Source: a virus. From it: a stretch of 64,000 bases of DNA. Positions 28,066 through 37,479 of this stretch are shown piece after piece; the first letter of the stretch is position 1; every line of letters starts with the position of its first letter. A program made the position numbers and the translations under genes. The notes beneath the pieces are model-generated. The model did not search any database and was not told the DNA's origin. It worked only from the letters and a program-made list of their open reading frames with translations. The stretch spans positions 1-64,000 of the IMG/VR virus record IMGVR_UViG_3300044971_002301. The stretch is one strand, 5' to 3'.

Positions 28066-29912
28066 TGCCAATCCCACCGAATAAAATAAAATACTCAACG
28101 TCCTTTCATCCTAATACGATTAAAGTTAAGGATTGGGTTTTGGGTATTAATGAAGGTGCGGAATACGGGCCAACAAGTGTTACAGGATTTTGGAATTCTA
28201 TTATACCACCATCAGGTGGTTATACCATGTATGGAAACAAGGCAGTTGCTGGACCATCCATAGTGGTTGCTCAAAACGACTCAGAACTTATTGGTTTTAC
28301 ACAAGGATTTGCGGGACAAACATTTAATACTGCTAACGAAGCGTTAGGATGGTACACAGGACAAACAGGTCTTATTTGTGTTAACCTTGATTACCCTGAT
28401 ATTATAACTGACGGATTAACATTATTACTTGATGCTGGTTATGTTTCATCATACCCAAGAAGTGGTTCACGATGGGATGATTTAAGTTTTAGTGGTAACA
28501 ACGGAACACTAATTAATACTCCAACATTCAATTCAAGTAACAACGGATACCTCACATTTAACGGAAGTAATCAATATGTTAATGTTGCAGGTACTCCTGT
28601 TGGAATAACGGCATATACCAAAAACATTTGGTTTTATCTAAACTCAACGGCTGATAATAATTTATTAAGTAGTGATACTGGTGGACACTTTATGTTCTTT
28701 GCAGGTTCAAATAAATTATATTGTGGACATTCTGATTGGGGTAATTATACGGTTTTCCCATCGGTCACTAACTTTAGTAATGGGGTGTGGTATAATGCGT
28801 GTGTAACTTTTGATACCATAAATGGATTTGTATTGTATGTTAATGGTGTTCAGGATAGTACATACACCACTCAAAAGACACCTATAGGGGGTAATGGTTC
28901 AACAAGGATAGGAGCGTTTGGTGATGGAGGTAATCTATTAAATGGTAGGGTTTCAGTTGCTATGACTTACAATAGAGTATTAAGTTCTACTGAAGTATTA
29001 AAAAATTACAATTCATTTTCGTCAAGATTTATTTCACCATCACCTACTCCGACAACAACAATAACCCCTACACCTACAATGACAGTTACCCCGACGATAA
29101 CTCCAACAAATACTCAAACACCGACAAATACAATTACTCCAACACCTTCCATAACTCCGACTAGAACTGTAACACCTACCCAAACACAGACACCGACAAA
29201 TACGATTACTCCAACACCAACAAGTGTGGGTGGGGTAATTAGTGGTAATTTATTTATGAAGTTAGATGCTACTAATTATGTTAGTGGTACTTGGACTGAT
29301 GAAACGGGAAATGGAAATAATGCAACTATTAATGGTGCCACTTGGTTGTCTACTGACGGAGGTATTTTTGATTTAAATGGGACTAGTAATACAATAAGTA
29401 TACCTCATACTGCTAATCTTAGTTTAAATACTACAACCCAAAGAACAATACAAGTTTGGGTTAAATTTGACGTTTTACCTAGTTCAGGTCAACAAGTTCC
29501 GGTCTTTGGAAAACTATCCAGTTCATTTGGATTTGATGGGTATTGGGGTGGGTTATTCTCGAATGCTGGCGTTGTGAGGGTAGTTACAAATGGAACGGGG
29601 GTTCAAAAAATATCCGACTCTACGTTAACCGTTTCAATTAATACTTGGTATTTATTTACATTTGTTTCACGAATTACCTCAACTGCTAATACCACCAAAG
29701 TGTATATTAATAATACCGAATATATAACAACCGCTCATGGTACTGATACATATAGTGAAACTAACCCTCTTTATTTGGGTTACATTGGTACTGGTATATC
29801 ATCACTTTATTTAAATGGTAAAATAGGTGCCTGTTATTTTTATACCACAGGATTAACCGCCAGTGATGTAACAACAAACTATAATAATACTAAATCAAAA
29901 TATGGATTATAA
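28065..29912 (+). CDS. Adhesin with two LamG-like lectin domains
   Basis: I use the ATG at 28065, which overlaps the previous stop (TAATG); an earlier start would overlap the fibre gene by 31 bases. The 615-aa product has an N-terminal attachment part (residues 1-110; IPPSGGYTMYGNKAVAGPSI; TANEALGWYTGQTG). It is followed by a LamG/concanavalin A-like jelly roll (GLTLLLDAGYVSSYPRSGSR, YLTFNGSNQYVNV, VLYVNGVQDSTYTT), a TPT linker near residues 325-387, and a second LamG-like domain (KLDATNYVSGTWTDETGNGN, FDLNGTSNTISIPHTANLSL, KVYINNTEY). LamG folds usually bind glycans or proteins, so a host-surface binding role is likely. The two lectin domains are diverged, not a recent copy. Confidence 0.75.
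   Translation: MPIPPNKIKYSTSFHPNTIKVKDWVLGINEGAEYGPTSVTGFWNSIIPPSGGYTMYGNKAVAGPSIVVAQNDSELIGFTQGFAGQTFNTANEALGWYTGQTGLICVNLDYPDIITDGLTLLLDAGYVSSYPRSGSRWDDLSFSGNNGTLINTPTFNSSNNGYLTFNGSNQYVNVAGTPVGITAYTKNIWFYLNSTADNNLLSSDTGGHFMFFAGSNKLYCGHSDWGNYTVFPSVTNFSNGVWYNACVTFDTINGFVLYVNGVQDSTYTTQKTPIGGNGSTRIGAFGDGGNLLNGRVSVAMTYNRVLSSTEVLKNYNSFSSRFISPSPTPTTTITPTPTMTVTPTITPTNTQTPTNTITPTPSITPTRTVTPTQTQTPTNTITPTPTSVGGVISGNLFMKLDATNYVSGTWTDETGNGNNATINGATWLSTDGGIFDLNGTSNTISIPHTANLSLNTTTQRTIQVWVKFDVLPSSGQQVPVFGKLSSSFGFDGYWGGLFSNAGVVRVVTNGTGVQKISDSTLTVSINTWYLFTFVSRITSTANTTKVYINNTEYITTAHGTDTYSETNPLYLGYIGTGISSLYLNGKIGACYFYTTGLTASDVTTNYNNTKSKYGL
29037..29225 (+). repeat. Thr/Pro linker coding repeat between LamG-like domains
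   Basis: In-frame repeats encoding [15 protein letters not shown]-like units that join two lectin-like domains. Confidence 0.85.
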
Positions 29913-29917
29913 ATAAA

Positions 29918-30781
29918 ATGGCAACATCACGACCTTTTGCATATAATACAGGCTCAACAATTTCAGGGACAGAACAAGTTGGAAGTATTGCTATTGGATA
30001 CCCAACAAGTGGTTTTACATCCACAGGTTTAAGATGGTGGAATGGGCCTGATGAAGATTTGGGATATGTTATTGCTCACACCGTACCGTCAGGAACACAA
30101 CCAAATCCTGTTGGAGTTCCTGCTTATATCGGTTTTTGGAGAACACCAAGTAAGACAGATAATAACTTTATTAGTTTATCTCAGTATGTATCAAGTTTTA
30201 CCGGAACACCACAAACATTTGCAAGTGCTTCAGCGGCTAAGACATGGTTAAACTCGGCGGGATATTGGACATCTTGGGATTTAAGTTATACTGCAGGAGT
30301 ATTTAAAACAACTTATAGTGGGTACTTTAATGATAATGTTAATTTCTTTGCAACCGCAACTCCCGCATCAGTAGGTGGAAATCCTGCGACTTCAGTACAA
30401 ACCACCGAGATAACAGAACCCCCAACCAGTGACGGTGAGAATTTCAGTTGTCAATGGTTAGGTTATTTCAAACCAACTACTACAGAAACTTACACATTCT
30501 TTACTTCATCTGATGATGCTTCCTATGTTTGGGTTGGTAGTAATAGTATTTCAGGATTTACAACAACAAACTCAACAGTTAATAACGGTGGATTACATGG
30601 GACACAAGAACGTTCAGGTACAATTGCCTTAACTGCTGGTACATATTATCCGTTACGAGTACAATTTGGAGAACTAAGTGGTGGTGACGTGATGACTTTT
30701 AGTTATTCAACTCCGACTATAACAAAAACAACCAACGTAACAGGTTTAATTTTTTATAATTTGGTAACAAGCGGATTTTAA
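29918..30781 (+). CDS. Virion protein with PA14/GLEYA-like domain
   Basis: A 287-aa protein with an N-terminal attachment part (ATSRPFAYNTGSTISGTEQV; RWWNGPDEDLGYVIAH) and a C-terminal PA14-like beta-barrel from about residue 135. The PA14 signs are a YFNDNVNFF opening, CQWLGYFKPTTTETYTFFTS, SDDASYVWVG (the double Asp typical of calcium- and sugar-binding PA14/GLEYA lectins), and LTAGTYYPLRVQFGE. Such domains bind carbohydrates, so it probably touches the host surface. It is the last gene before the 70-base AT-rich gap that precedes the glycosyltransferase block. Confidence 0.7.
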   Translation: MATSRPFAYNTGSTISGTEQVGSIAIGYPTSGFTSTGLRWWNGPDEDLGYVIAHTVPSGTQPNPVGVPAYIGFWRTPSKTDNNFISLSQYVSSFTGTPQTFASASAAKTWLNSAGYWTSWDLSYTAGVFKTTYSGYFNDNVNFFATATPASVGGNPATSVQTTEITEPPTSDGENFSCQWLGYFKPTTTETYTFFTSSDDASYVWVGSNSISGFTTTNSTVNNGGLHGTQERSGTIALTAGTYYPLRVQFGELSGGDVMTFSYSTPTITKTTNVTGLIFYNLVTSGF

Positions 30782-30807
30782 AAACTAAAACTTATTAATT
30801 TATTTCT

Positions 30808-30838
30808 TTAATTTTTATTTAAAATTAATACTTTTTGT
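30808..30838 (+). terminator. Possible weak terminator, A/T hairpin plus T-run
   Basis: An 8-bp inverted repeat, TTAATTTT / AAAATTAA, with a 5-base loop is followed by TACTTTTTG. The stem has no G or C, so it is weak. The tail also comes within one base of the Bacteroidota -7 element TAnnTTTG. The gap 30782-30851 therefore holds either a terminator or a promoter for the glycosyltransferases. Confidence 0.3.
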
Positions 30839-30851
30839 GTAAAACATTTAC

Positions 30852-32096
30852 ATGAAAATTTTTATACAAGTTGCCTCTTACAGAGACCCCCAACTAATCC
30901 CAACTATACAGTCAGCATTGGAAAATGCTAAACGACCTGAAAACTTAGTTTTTGGTATTGCTCGTCAGTTTCATCCTGATGATAATTTTGATAATTTAGA
31001 TGAATATAGGAATGATGAAAGATTTAGAATAATCGATATTCCATACACCGAATCCAAAGGAGCTTGTTGGGCAAGAAATCAAATACAACAAGTATATGGT
31101 AAGGAAACTTACACTCTTCAAATTGACTCACACATGAGGTTTGCTCAAAATTGGGATGATGAGATGATTAAGATGGTTAAACAACTTCAAAAGAAAGGAT
31201 ATAAGAAACCTTTATTAACAGGTTATGTTTCATCCTTTGACCCTGACAATGACCCCAACCTACGTGTTAACGAACCATGGAGAATGGCGTTTGATAGATT
31301 TATTCCTGAAGGTGCGGTTTTCTTTTTACCTGAAACAATTCCTGGTTGGCAAAATTTAACTGAACCTGTTACCGCAAGATTTTACTCGGCTCACTTCTGT
31401 TTTACTCTTGGAAAATTTGCTAAAGAAGTTCAACACGACCCTGAGTTTTATTTTCATGGTGAAGAGATTTCAATCGCTGCAAGAGCATACACTCATGGAT
31501 ATGATTTATTCCACCCACATAAAGTTTTAATTTGGCATGAATATACTCGTAAGGGTAGAACTAAACAATGGGATGACGATAAACAATGGGTTGATAAGAA
31601 TAATTTTGCTCATAAGAAAAATCGTTCTCTATTCGGTATGGATGGTGAGGAAGATATGAATCACGGGAAGTATGGGTTTGGTAAAGTTAGAACTTTAAGA
31701 GATTATGAAAAATATTCAGGTCTTTTATTTTCAAAGAGAGCCGTTCAACAATATACGTTAGATAAAGGTTATCCACCAAATCCAAATAACTTCAATTCAG
31801 AAGAAGAATGGTTAAAGTCATTTACATCGGTATTCAAACATTGTATTGATATTGGGTTTACTCAAGTACCTGAAAAGGATTATGACTTTTGGGTTGTTGC
31901 GTTCCATAATGAATTAGATGAAACCATTTACAGACAAGATGCTGATAAAGGTGAGGTTGATAGAATGTTAAGAGACCCTGATGGTTATTGTAAAGTTTGG
32001 AGAGAGTTCTTAACTGATTCAAAACCTAAATATTGGGTTGTTTGGCCTCACTCGGAATCTAAAGGATGGTGTGATAGAATAACAGGAAATTTATAA
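30852..32096 (+). CDS. GlcNAc-transferase-like glycosyltransferase
   Basis: A 414-aa GT-A-type enzyme resembling the Skp1-type (hydroxyproline) N-acetylglucosaminyltransferase family. It opens MKIFIQVASYRDPQLIPTIQ, has KGACWARNQIQQVYGKETYT, and the metal/nucleotide-sugar motif D92-S-H94 (LQIDSHMRF), as that family does. ARFYSAHFCF and DPEFYFHGEEISIAARAYTH would form the acceptor side. It acts in the cytoplasm; there is no signal or membrane segment. It is the first of five glycosyltransferase genes. The target may be phage fibres or host glycans; the family's known acceptors are protein side chains, which favours a protein target (inference). Confidence 0.8.
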   Translation: MKIFIQVASYRDPQLIPTIQSALENAKRPENLVFGIARQFHPDDNFDNLDEYRNDERFRIIDIPYTESKGACWARNQIQQVYGKETYTLQIDSHMRFAQNWDDEMIKMVKQLQKKGYKKPLLTGYVSSFDPDNDPNLRVNEPWRMAFDRFIPEGAVFFLPETIPGWQNLTEPVTARFYSAHFCFTLGKFAKEVQHDPEFYFHGEEISIAARAYTHGYDLFHPHKVLIWHEYTRKGRTKQWDDDKQWVDKNNFAHKKNRSLFGMDGEEDMNHGKYGFGKVRTLRDYEKYSGLLFSKRAVQQYTLDKGYPPNPNNFNSEEEWLKSFTSVFKHCIDIGFTQVPEKDYDFWVVAFHNELDETIYRQDADKGEVDRMLRDPDGYCKVWREFLTDSKPKYWVVWPHSESKGWCDRITGNL

Positions 32097-32099
32097 GAT

Positions 32100-32810
32100 A
32101 TGAAATTTACATTTGCTACTTTTTGTTTTGGTGAAAGATATTATAACCAAGTTAATAGATTTATTGGTGATATCGTAGAATCGGATTATAAAACAAATTT
32201 GGTTGTTATTACCGATGACCCAAGTAAGATTAATAATCAAGAATTTGTTCACACTTTCAACATTAATGATTTTAATCCAAATTATTTGGAGTATGCTAAA
32301 AACTACTATGATTTTGATTTTTCAGTTAAGAGATATTCGTTAAGAGCTGCTTTAAGTATTGGTTTTACTAAAATGATTTTAGTTGATTGTGATATGAGAG
32401 TTAACCCATCTTTCTTTAATGAAGAAAAGATTTTAGGAGCGTTTGATGAGAATTGTTTATCAGGGCCAGTAACATATAATTTTAACGAACAAGTTCATAC
32501 CAATAGTGAATTAGGTAGACGATTACTTGAGTATGAAAAGTATTTCAATCATGAGGTTAATAAAGATAAGTTGGAGGTTATGCCTGAAGATTGTATCCAA
32601 TACTTGAGTATTGATGAAGATAAGTTTAATAGTTTTTTAGATACTTGGGACAAGTGTATCGAATATAAAAAAGAAAAAGGTTTGAGAAACATACCCGCAG
32701 GTAACATAGACGAGATGTGTTTCTCGGCGTTATCTAATGGAATTGAAATAAAAAATAACGCTTATAAAGCATCAAATATAATATACGCAGAACATGACAA
32801 ATGGTACTAA
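32100..32810 (+). CDS. Putative GT-A-fold glycosyltransferase
   Basis: A 236-aa protein starting 3 bases after the previous gene. It has a typical GT-A beginning (FTFATFCFGERYYNQVNRFI; NLVVITDDPSKI) and a DxD motif, D96-C-D98, in FTKMILVDCDMRVNPSFF. An IPAGNIDEMCFSALSNGIEI segment later resembles the acceptor-site helix of GT-A enzymes. I cannot assign a CAZy family. It overlaps the next gene by 17 bases. Confidence 0.65.
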   Translation: MKFTFATFCFGERYYNQVNRFIGDIVESDYKTNLVVITDDPSKINNQEFVHTFNINDFNPNYLEYAKNYYDFDFSVKRYSLRAALSIGFTKMILVDCDMRVNPSFFNEEKILGAFDENCLSGPVTYNFNEQVHTNSELGRRLLEYEKYFNHEVNKDKLEVMPEDCIQYLSIDEDKFNSFLDTWDKCIEYKKEKGLRNIPAGNIDEMCFSALSNGIEIKNNAYKASNIIYAEHDKWY

Positions 32811-33648
32811 AATAATTTCAGCAATTTATGAATTAAAATATGTTGAAGGGATTAATAGTGAAAGATATAAAAATTTTCCATTATTGGTTGCAACGATTAA
32901 AAACATAATTTATCCTGAATATCGTTACGTAATTTATACTGACCAAAATTCATATGATAAGTTTAATTTAAAGTATGAATTTAATTTCCCAAATGTTGAA
33001 TTTAAATTTAAAGAATTAAATACATCTGAAACTTGTGAATTAATTGACAGAATTAGAACTCAAGAATTATCAGGTGGAATTAACTATGATAGAATTTATT
33101 GTGTAAACAATTATTTGGAAGTTGTTTTAAATAAACTTCAATTCTTAATTGATGAGTCACATGATTGTGATAATATCTTTTGGATTGATGCTGGTTTGAT
33201 TGGAACATCTTGTCATGACGGGTGGAGAGATTATATGGCTCCGTTAATTAACTCAAAAAACTTTTTGGATAAGGTGGTTGATAAGATAAATCAACATGGA
33301 TTTATCCATTTAAAAGGTAATTCAATTGTCATGAATTATGAAACGGTTGCTAAGTTTAACGACCTATTTGGTGTTGAATTAAAGGTTGTTCCTGGATGTC
33401 TATTTGGTGGAACATCAGAAAAAGTTAGACATATTTTAGACGGATATTTAGACATTTTTAATCAATACTTAACCACACATAACCAACTTATTAGTGAACA
33501 AGAGGTTCTTACGGCTATTACAGGTAAACATTCGGATGAATGTCACGCTTTTGAATTTGGTGATTGGTTAGACTTACAAAAAGCGTTTTTAGACATTTTA
33601 GACATTTATGATGAGACAAAATATGTAAGGGAGAAGTGTTATGTTTAG
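32794..33648 (+). CDS. HtrL/YibB-like putative glycosyltransferase
   Basis: A 284-aa protein with the WIDAGL box (residues 130-135) in DNIFWIDAGLIGTSCHDGW, preceded by YRYVIYTDQ and followed by VVPGCLFGGTSEKV. This arrangement is that of the HtrL/YibB family, GT-A-like proteins in surface polysaccharide loci. It overlaps the preceding gene by 17 bases and the next by 8. The same WIDAGL domain forms the first half of the protein at 34201, so the block contains two relatives. Activity and substrate are unknown. Confidence 0.6.
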   Translation: MTNGTKIISAIYELKYVEGINSERYKNFPLLVATIKNIIYPEYRYVIYTDQNSYDKFNLKYEFNFPNVEFKFKELNTSETCELIDRIRTQELSGGINYDRIYCVNNYLEVVLNKLQFLIDESHDCDNIFWIDAGLIGTSCHDGWRDYMAPLINSKNFLDKVVDKINQHGFIHLKGNSIVMNYETVAKFNDLFGVELKVVPGCLFGGTSEKVRHILDGYLDIFNQYLTTHNQLISEQEVLTAITGKHSDECHAFEFGDWLDLQKAFLDILDIYDETKYVREKCYV

Positions 33649-34204
33649 TCTTAACATTGTTTGTACTTCAATTGGGAGAGAAACTCTACCAAGATTAATT
33701 GAGTCATTCAAAGACCAATTAGACCCAACAGATATTTTTACAATAATCTCAGATATTAATCACGACTTTGTTTCAGAAGTATTATCAAGATATGAGTTTA
33801 AATTCAAAGTTAATCACATATTAAATCAAGGGGAACAAAAATGGAAATACGGACATCCGTTAATTAATGAAAACATTAATTCATTAGAAGGTGATTTTAT
33901 AATGTTTGCCGATGATGATGATAGATACACTGAAGACGCATTTAAAGTAATCAAAGAAACTATTAAAGATAAAAACAAATTATACATATTCAAACACAAT
34001 TGGTTAGGTGATATTAATTGGAGATTAAAAGATTTCACAAGAGGTAATGTAGGGAAATGTATGGGAGTGATTCCAAACACACATAATTTACCGATGTTCC
34101 AAGAAGATGTTTTTGGGGATGTTATTTTTTATGAAGAGATAGGTCAAATGTTTGAAAGTGAATTTGTTGATTACATAATCTATAAAGTTAGACATACGGA
34201 ATGA
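33641..34204 (+). CDS. Short family 2-like glycosyltransferase
   Basis: A 187-aa GT-A domain: FSLNIVCTSIGRETLPRLIE (nucleotide-binding start), DIFTIISDINHDFVSEVL, then GDFIMFADDDDRYTEDAFKV with the acidic metal motif D91-D94. It resembles the catalytic half of family 2 enzymes and is shorter than most (usually 230 aa or more), ending soon after FQEDVFGDVIFYEEIGQMF. It overlaps both neighbours by a few bases, so the whole block is probably translated as a coupled series. Confidence 0.7.
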   Translation: MFSLNIVCTSIGRETLPRLIESFKDQLDPTDIFTIISDINHDFVSEVLSRYEFKFKVNHILNQGEQKWKYGHPLINENINSLEGDFIMFADDDDRYTEDAFKVIKETIKDKNKLYIFKHNWLGDINWRLKDFTRGNVGKCMGVIPNTHNLPMFQEDVFGDVIFYEEIGQMFESEFVDYIIYKVRHTE

Positions 34205-35871
34205 GTAATATTACATTAGTTACAGGATTGTGGAATATTGGAAGAGAAAATCTTGAAGAAGGTTGGTCTCGTTCTTTTTCACATTATTTAGAAAAATTTG
34301 AACAACTATTAAAAGTTGAAGAAAACTTAATAATTTTTGGTGAAAAGGAATTGGAGGAATTTGTTTGGGAAAGAAGAGACCAAAGTAATACCCAATTTAT
34401 TTTAAGAGATAAGAGTTGGTTTGTTGAAAATGACTTTTACAATAAAATACAAGAAATTAGAAATAATCCTGAATGGTATAATCAATCAGGGTGGTTAAAA
34501 GAATCAACACAAGGTAGATTGGAAATATACAATCCACTTGTTATGTCAAAAATGTTTATATTAAATGATGCAAGGATTTTTGATAAGTTTAATTCAGAGT
34601 TTTTATTTTGGATTGACGCTGGACTTACAAATACTGTTCACCCCGGATATTTCACACATGATAAGGTGTTAGATAATTTAAGTAAGTATATAGATAAGTT
34701 TACATTTGTTTGTTTTCCATACGATGCAAGTAATGAGATACACGGATTTTCATATCCAAAGATTAATCAGTGGGCTGAAGATGATGTAAAAAAAGTTGCT
34801 CGTGGTGGATTTTTTGGAGGTCCTAAAGAAACCATATCACAGATGAATGGTGAATACTATAACCTATTGAATGATACACTATCAAGTGGGTACATGGGAA
34901 CGGAAGAGTCAATATTTTCAATAATGGTTTATAAGTTAAGTGAATACATAAATTATTTTGAAATTGAATATAATGGTTTATTTGGGAAATTCTTTGAGGA
35001 TTTAAAAGATGATGTTTTAGTTAAAAAGACAGAGTTTGTTAAAATTCAAAATGATTTAGATATAGATAAAGTTGCGTTGTATGTAATAACATTCAATTCA
35101 CCAAAACAATTTGAAACATTAATTAAATCTATGATTGAATATGATAGGGATTTCTTGGAAAAACCAAAGAAATTTTTATTGGATAACTCTACAGATTTAT
35201 CAACAACTGAAGAATACTTAAAACTTTGTAAAGAATATGACTTTGAACATATTAAAAAAGATAACATAGGTATTACAGGTGGAAGACAATGGACTGCGGA
35301 ACACTTTGATGAAACGGGGTTGGACTATATGTTATTCTTTGAGGATGATATGTTTTTTTACTCACAAAAAAATGAAGTGTGTAGAAATGGGTTTAACAGA
35401 TATGTAAGTAATCTATATCAAAAAAGTTTAGAGATAGTTAACAAAGAAAACTTTGATTTTTTAAAATTAAATTTTTCAGAGTTTTATGGTGATAATAGTA
35501 CTCAGTGGAGTTGGTATAATGTTCCACAAAATTTCAGAGAACAACATTGGCCAAAAAATCCAAGATTACCTCAACAGGGTTTAGACCCAAATGCTCCAAA
35601 AACAAAATTCAACGAGATTAAAACACATAAAGGTTTACCATACGCTTCAGGTGAAATTTATTTGTGTAACTGGCCAATAATCCTTTCAAAAAGTGGGAGT
35701 TATAAATGTTATTTGGAAACAAAATATCAACACCCATATGAACAAACTTTAATGTCTCATAACTTCCAAAACACAATTAAAGGTAAATTAAAACCAGGTA
35801 TTTTATTACTCACTCCTACCGAACATGATAGATTTGAACATTATGATAGTAATTTAAGAAAAGAATGTTGA
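34201..35871 (+). CDS. Two-domain glycosyltransferase (HtrL-like + GT-A)
   Basis: A 556-aa fusion. The N-terminal half carries WIDAGLTNTVHPGYF (W137, D139) and RGGFFGGPKETISQMNGEYY, related to the HtrL/YibB-like protein at 32794. The C-terminal half begins near residue 285 with VALYVITFNSPKQFETLIKS and has YMLFFEDDMFF (E381-D382-D383), the acidic motif of a family 2-like GT-A domain. LPYASGEIYLCNWPIILSKS is a likely acceptor-site segment. Two active centres in one chain suggest that it adds two sugars in sequence, or the same sugar repeatedly; this is inference. It ends the glycosyltransferase block. Confidence 0.65.
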   Translation: MSNITLVTGLWNIGRENLEEGWSRSFSHYLEKFEQLLKVEENLIIFGEKELEEFVWERRDQSNTQFILRDKSWFVENDFYNKIQEIRNNPEWYNQSGWLKESTQGRLEIYNPLVMSKMFILNDARIFDKFNSEFLFWIDAGLTNTVHPGYFTHDKVLDNLSKYIDKFTFVCFPYDASNEIHGFSYPKINQWAEDDVKKVARGGFFGGPKETISQMNGEYYNLLNDTLSSGYMGTEESIFSIMVYKLSEYINYFEIEYNGLFGKFFEDLKDDVLVKKTEFVKIQNDLDIDKVALYVITFNSPKQFETLIKSMIEYDRDFLEKPKKFLLDNSTDLSTTEEYLKLCKEYDFEHIKKDNIGITGGRQWTAEHFDETGLDYMLFFEDDMFFYSQKNEVCRNGFNRYVSNLYQKSLEIVNKENFDFLKLNFSEFYGDNSTQWSWYNVPQNFREQHWPKNPRLPQQGLDPNAPKTKFNEIKTHKGLPYASGEIYLCNWPIILSKSGSYKCYLETKYQHPYEQTLMSHNFQNTIKGKLKPGILLLTPTEHDRFEHYDSNLRKEC

Positions 35872-35879
35872 TTTTTTGA

Positions 35880-35886
35880 TATTTAT
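35880..35886 (+). promoter_or_regulatory. TATTTAT motif before second adhesin cassette
   Basis: TATTTAT ends 14 bases before the ATG at 35901, right after the glycosyltransferase block. Confidence 0.4.
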
Positions 35887-35900
35887 TTAAAAAACTATTA

Positions 35901-36269
35901 ATGGAATTTTTTATTAACAAAGGTGCAACACTGCCTGTTCTTAAAATGCAAGTGGTTAAAGATGGTATTGCTGACATAACAGAGTTTATGTCATTAATAG
36001 AAAACTCGTTGATTTATTTTTCCATGATAGATGTTAAAACGGGAGGTTACAAGATTCTGAATAAGAAAGGAGGGTTTGTTGAAAAGACATTTATTGACCC
36101 AAACGCTGAGACAGAGTACTATGTTTATTATAAATTCACTTCAAGCGATACAAGTAGAGAGGGACTTTATGAAGGAGAGTTTGTTTTTATCACTGATACA
36201 GGAACTTATATTTTACCAATCAGAGAAAAACTTACGATAAAAATTGGTAATAGTTACGTATCTATTTAA
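35901..36269 (+). CDS. Stand-alone type B base domain
   Basis: A 122-aa beta-rich protein (MEFFINKGATLPVLKMQVVK; YYVYYKFTSSDTSREGLYEG). It is clearly related to the first 130 residues of the next gene (MEWFIKKNSTLPVFQVEISK; YYVNYQFTSRETKNEGKFLV). The fold looks immunoglobulin-like, as in the N-terminal domains of some phage receptor-binding or fibre-adaptor proteins (BppU-type), but this is a visual impression. It starts 29 bases after the glycosyltransferases and 1 base separates it from the next gene. Likely an adaptor subunit or the remnant of a duplicated base domain. Confidence 0.6.
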   Translation: MEFFINKGATLPVLKMQVVKDGIADITEFMSLIENSLIYFSMIDVKTGGYKILNKKGGFVEKTFIDPNAETEYYVYYKFTSSDTSREGLYEGEFVFITDTGTYILPIREKLTIKIGNSYVSI

Positions 36270-36270
36270 T

Positions 36271-37479
36271 ATGGAATGGTTTATTAAGAAAAATTCAACG
36301 TTACCAGTTTTCCAAGTTGAGATATCAAAAGACGGAAGAAGTGATTTTGGTTTAGATGAAAATATTTCGGGTAATACAATTTTAATTTCGGTATATGATG
36401 AAGTTAATAAGAAATATATTGTAGCGTCTAAAGAATGTTATATTACAACAAGTGCGTCTACTGTTAATCCTTTAGATATTACTTATTATGTAAACTATCA
36501 ATTTACAAGTAGAGAAACTAAAAATGAGGGTAAGTTTTTAGTTCAGTTTTTAAAACAATCATCTCAGGGTATTGTTATTATACCATTACCTCAAAAAATT
36601 TATGTAAGTGTTCTTAGTAGTTTTAGTTTAAACTCTTACTCTTATCCGACTAATAATCCTTACATTATTGATAGACCATGTTGTAACGCACCAGCTCTAC
36701 CTGCAACACCTACACCAACACCATCTATTACTCCAAGTGTTACTCCAACAATGTCTTTAACACCATCACTAACTCCAACTCTCACACCTACAACAACTAC
36801 AACACCTACATTTACTCCTACACCATCTATTACAACACCACAATATTATGCTTATGTATTCGCAGAACCACAAGATTCTTCGGCAAGTGGTTCGTTGTAT
36901 GGATTAGGAAGTTATATGTATTACTTATCGGATGGTATAACACCTGATACTAATGTTAATTGGTACGGATGGGGTAACTCGGGAGCTCTTCCATTACCAA
37001 CAAATCCAAACTACAGTTATATGATGAACAAATACTCATCATACTCAGGATTTACAGGTGGAACAGGAAACTTTGTTAAACCTACAGACTTAAAAGGTGC
37101 GTTAAATCAATTCCCAAATACTATCAATGATAGTTTTGGATGTTTAATTAACCAATACACTTTTGAAACAATAGAAGTTAATAATAGTGATATTAACACT
37201 AGTTTACAGTACATGTATACGATTTGGATACCACTTGATGGTGTCGGAGGAACTTTAAATAATATGAGTGTAAATGTTGGTTATCAATCACAACCTTGTG
37301 ACTTTGATATTTTAGCAACTCCTGACCCTAAAATTTCGGTTGGGGATATTACAATAACTCCAGGTGGAGCGATACCTGCGGGAACTTATAGAGTATTATA
37401 CTTATCAAACGATGGATTGTTACCTCCAAAACTTCCTGATAATAACAATTATTATTTCAAAGGGGTGTATAAAACCTAA
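36271..37479 (+). CDS. TPT-linker adhesin (type B base domain + linker + distal domain)
   Basis: The ATG at 36271 immediately follows the previous stop and gives 402 aa; the shared MEWFIKK/MEFFINK start with the preceding protein supports it. Residues 1-145 form the type B base domain. Residues 146-190 form a TPT linker ([20 protein letters not shown]). Residues 192-402 are a distal domain (YAYVFAEPQDSSASGSLYGL; MMNKYSSYSGF; GGAIPAGTYRVLYLSNDG) related to the distal domain of the protein at 25054. The same distal module has thus been joined to two different base domains. It precedes the giant collagen-like gene, repeating the order at 25054/26068. Confidence 0.7.
   Translation: MEWFIKKNSTLPVFQVEISKDGRSDFGLDENISGNTILISVYDEVNKKYIVASKECYITTSASTVNPLDITYYVNYQFTSRETKNEGKFLVQFLKQSSQGIVIIPLPQKIYVSVLSSFSLNSYSYPTNNPYIIDRPCCNAPALPATPTPTPSITPSVTPTMSLTPSLTPTLTPTTTTTPTFTPTPSITTPQYYAYVFAEPQDSSASGSLYGLGSYMYYLSDGITPDTNVNWYGWGNSGALPLPTNPNYSYMMNKYSSYSGFTGGTGNFVKPTDLKGALNQFPNTINDSFGCLINQYTFETIEVNNSDINTSLQYMYTIWIPLDGVGGTLNNMSVNVGYQSQPCDFDILATPDPKISVGDITITPGGAIPAGTYRVLYLSNDGLLPPKLPDNNNYYFKGVYKT
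36702..36840 (+). repeat. Thr/Pro linker coding repeat
   Basis: In-frame TPTPS-type repeats within the type B adhesin, similar in amino-acid pattern to those at 25276, 29037 and 55130. Confidence 0.85.
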
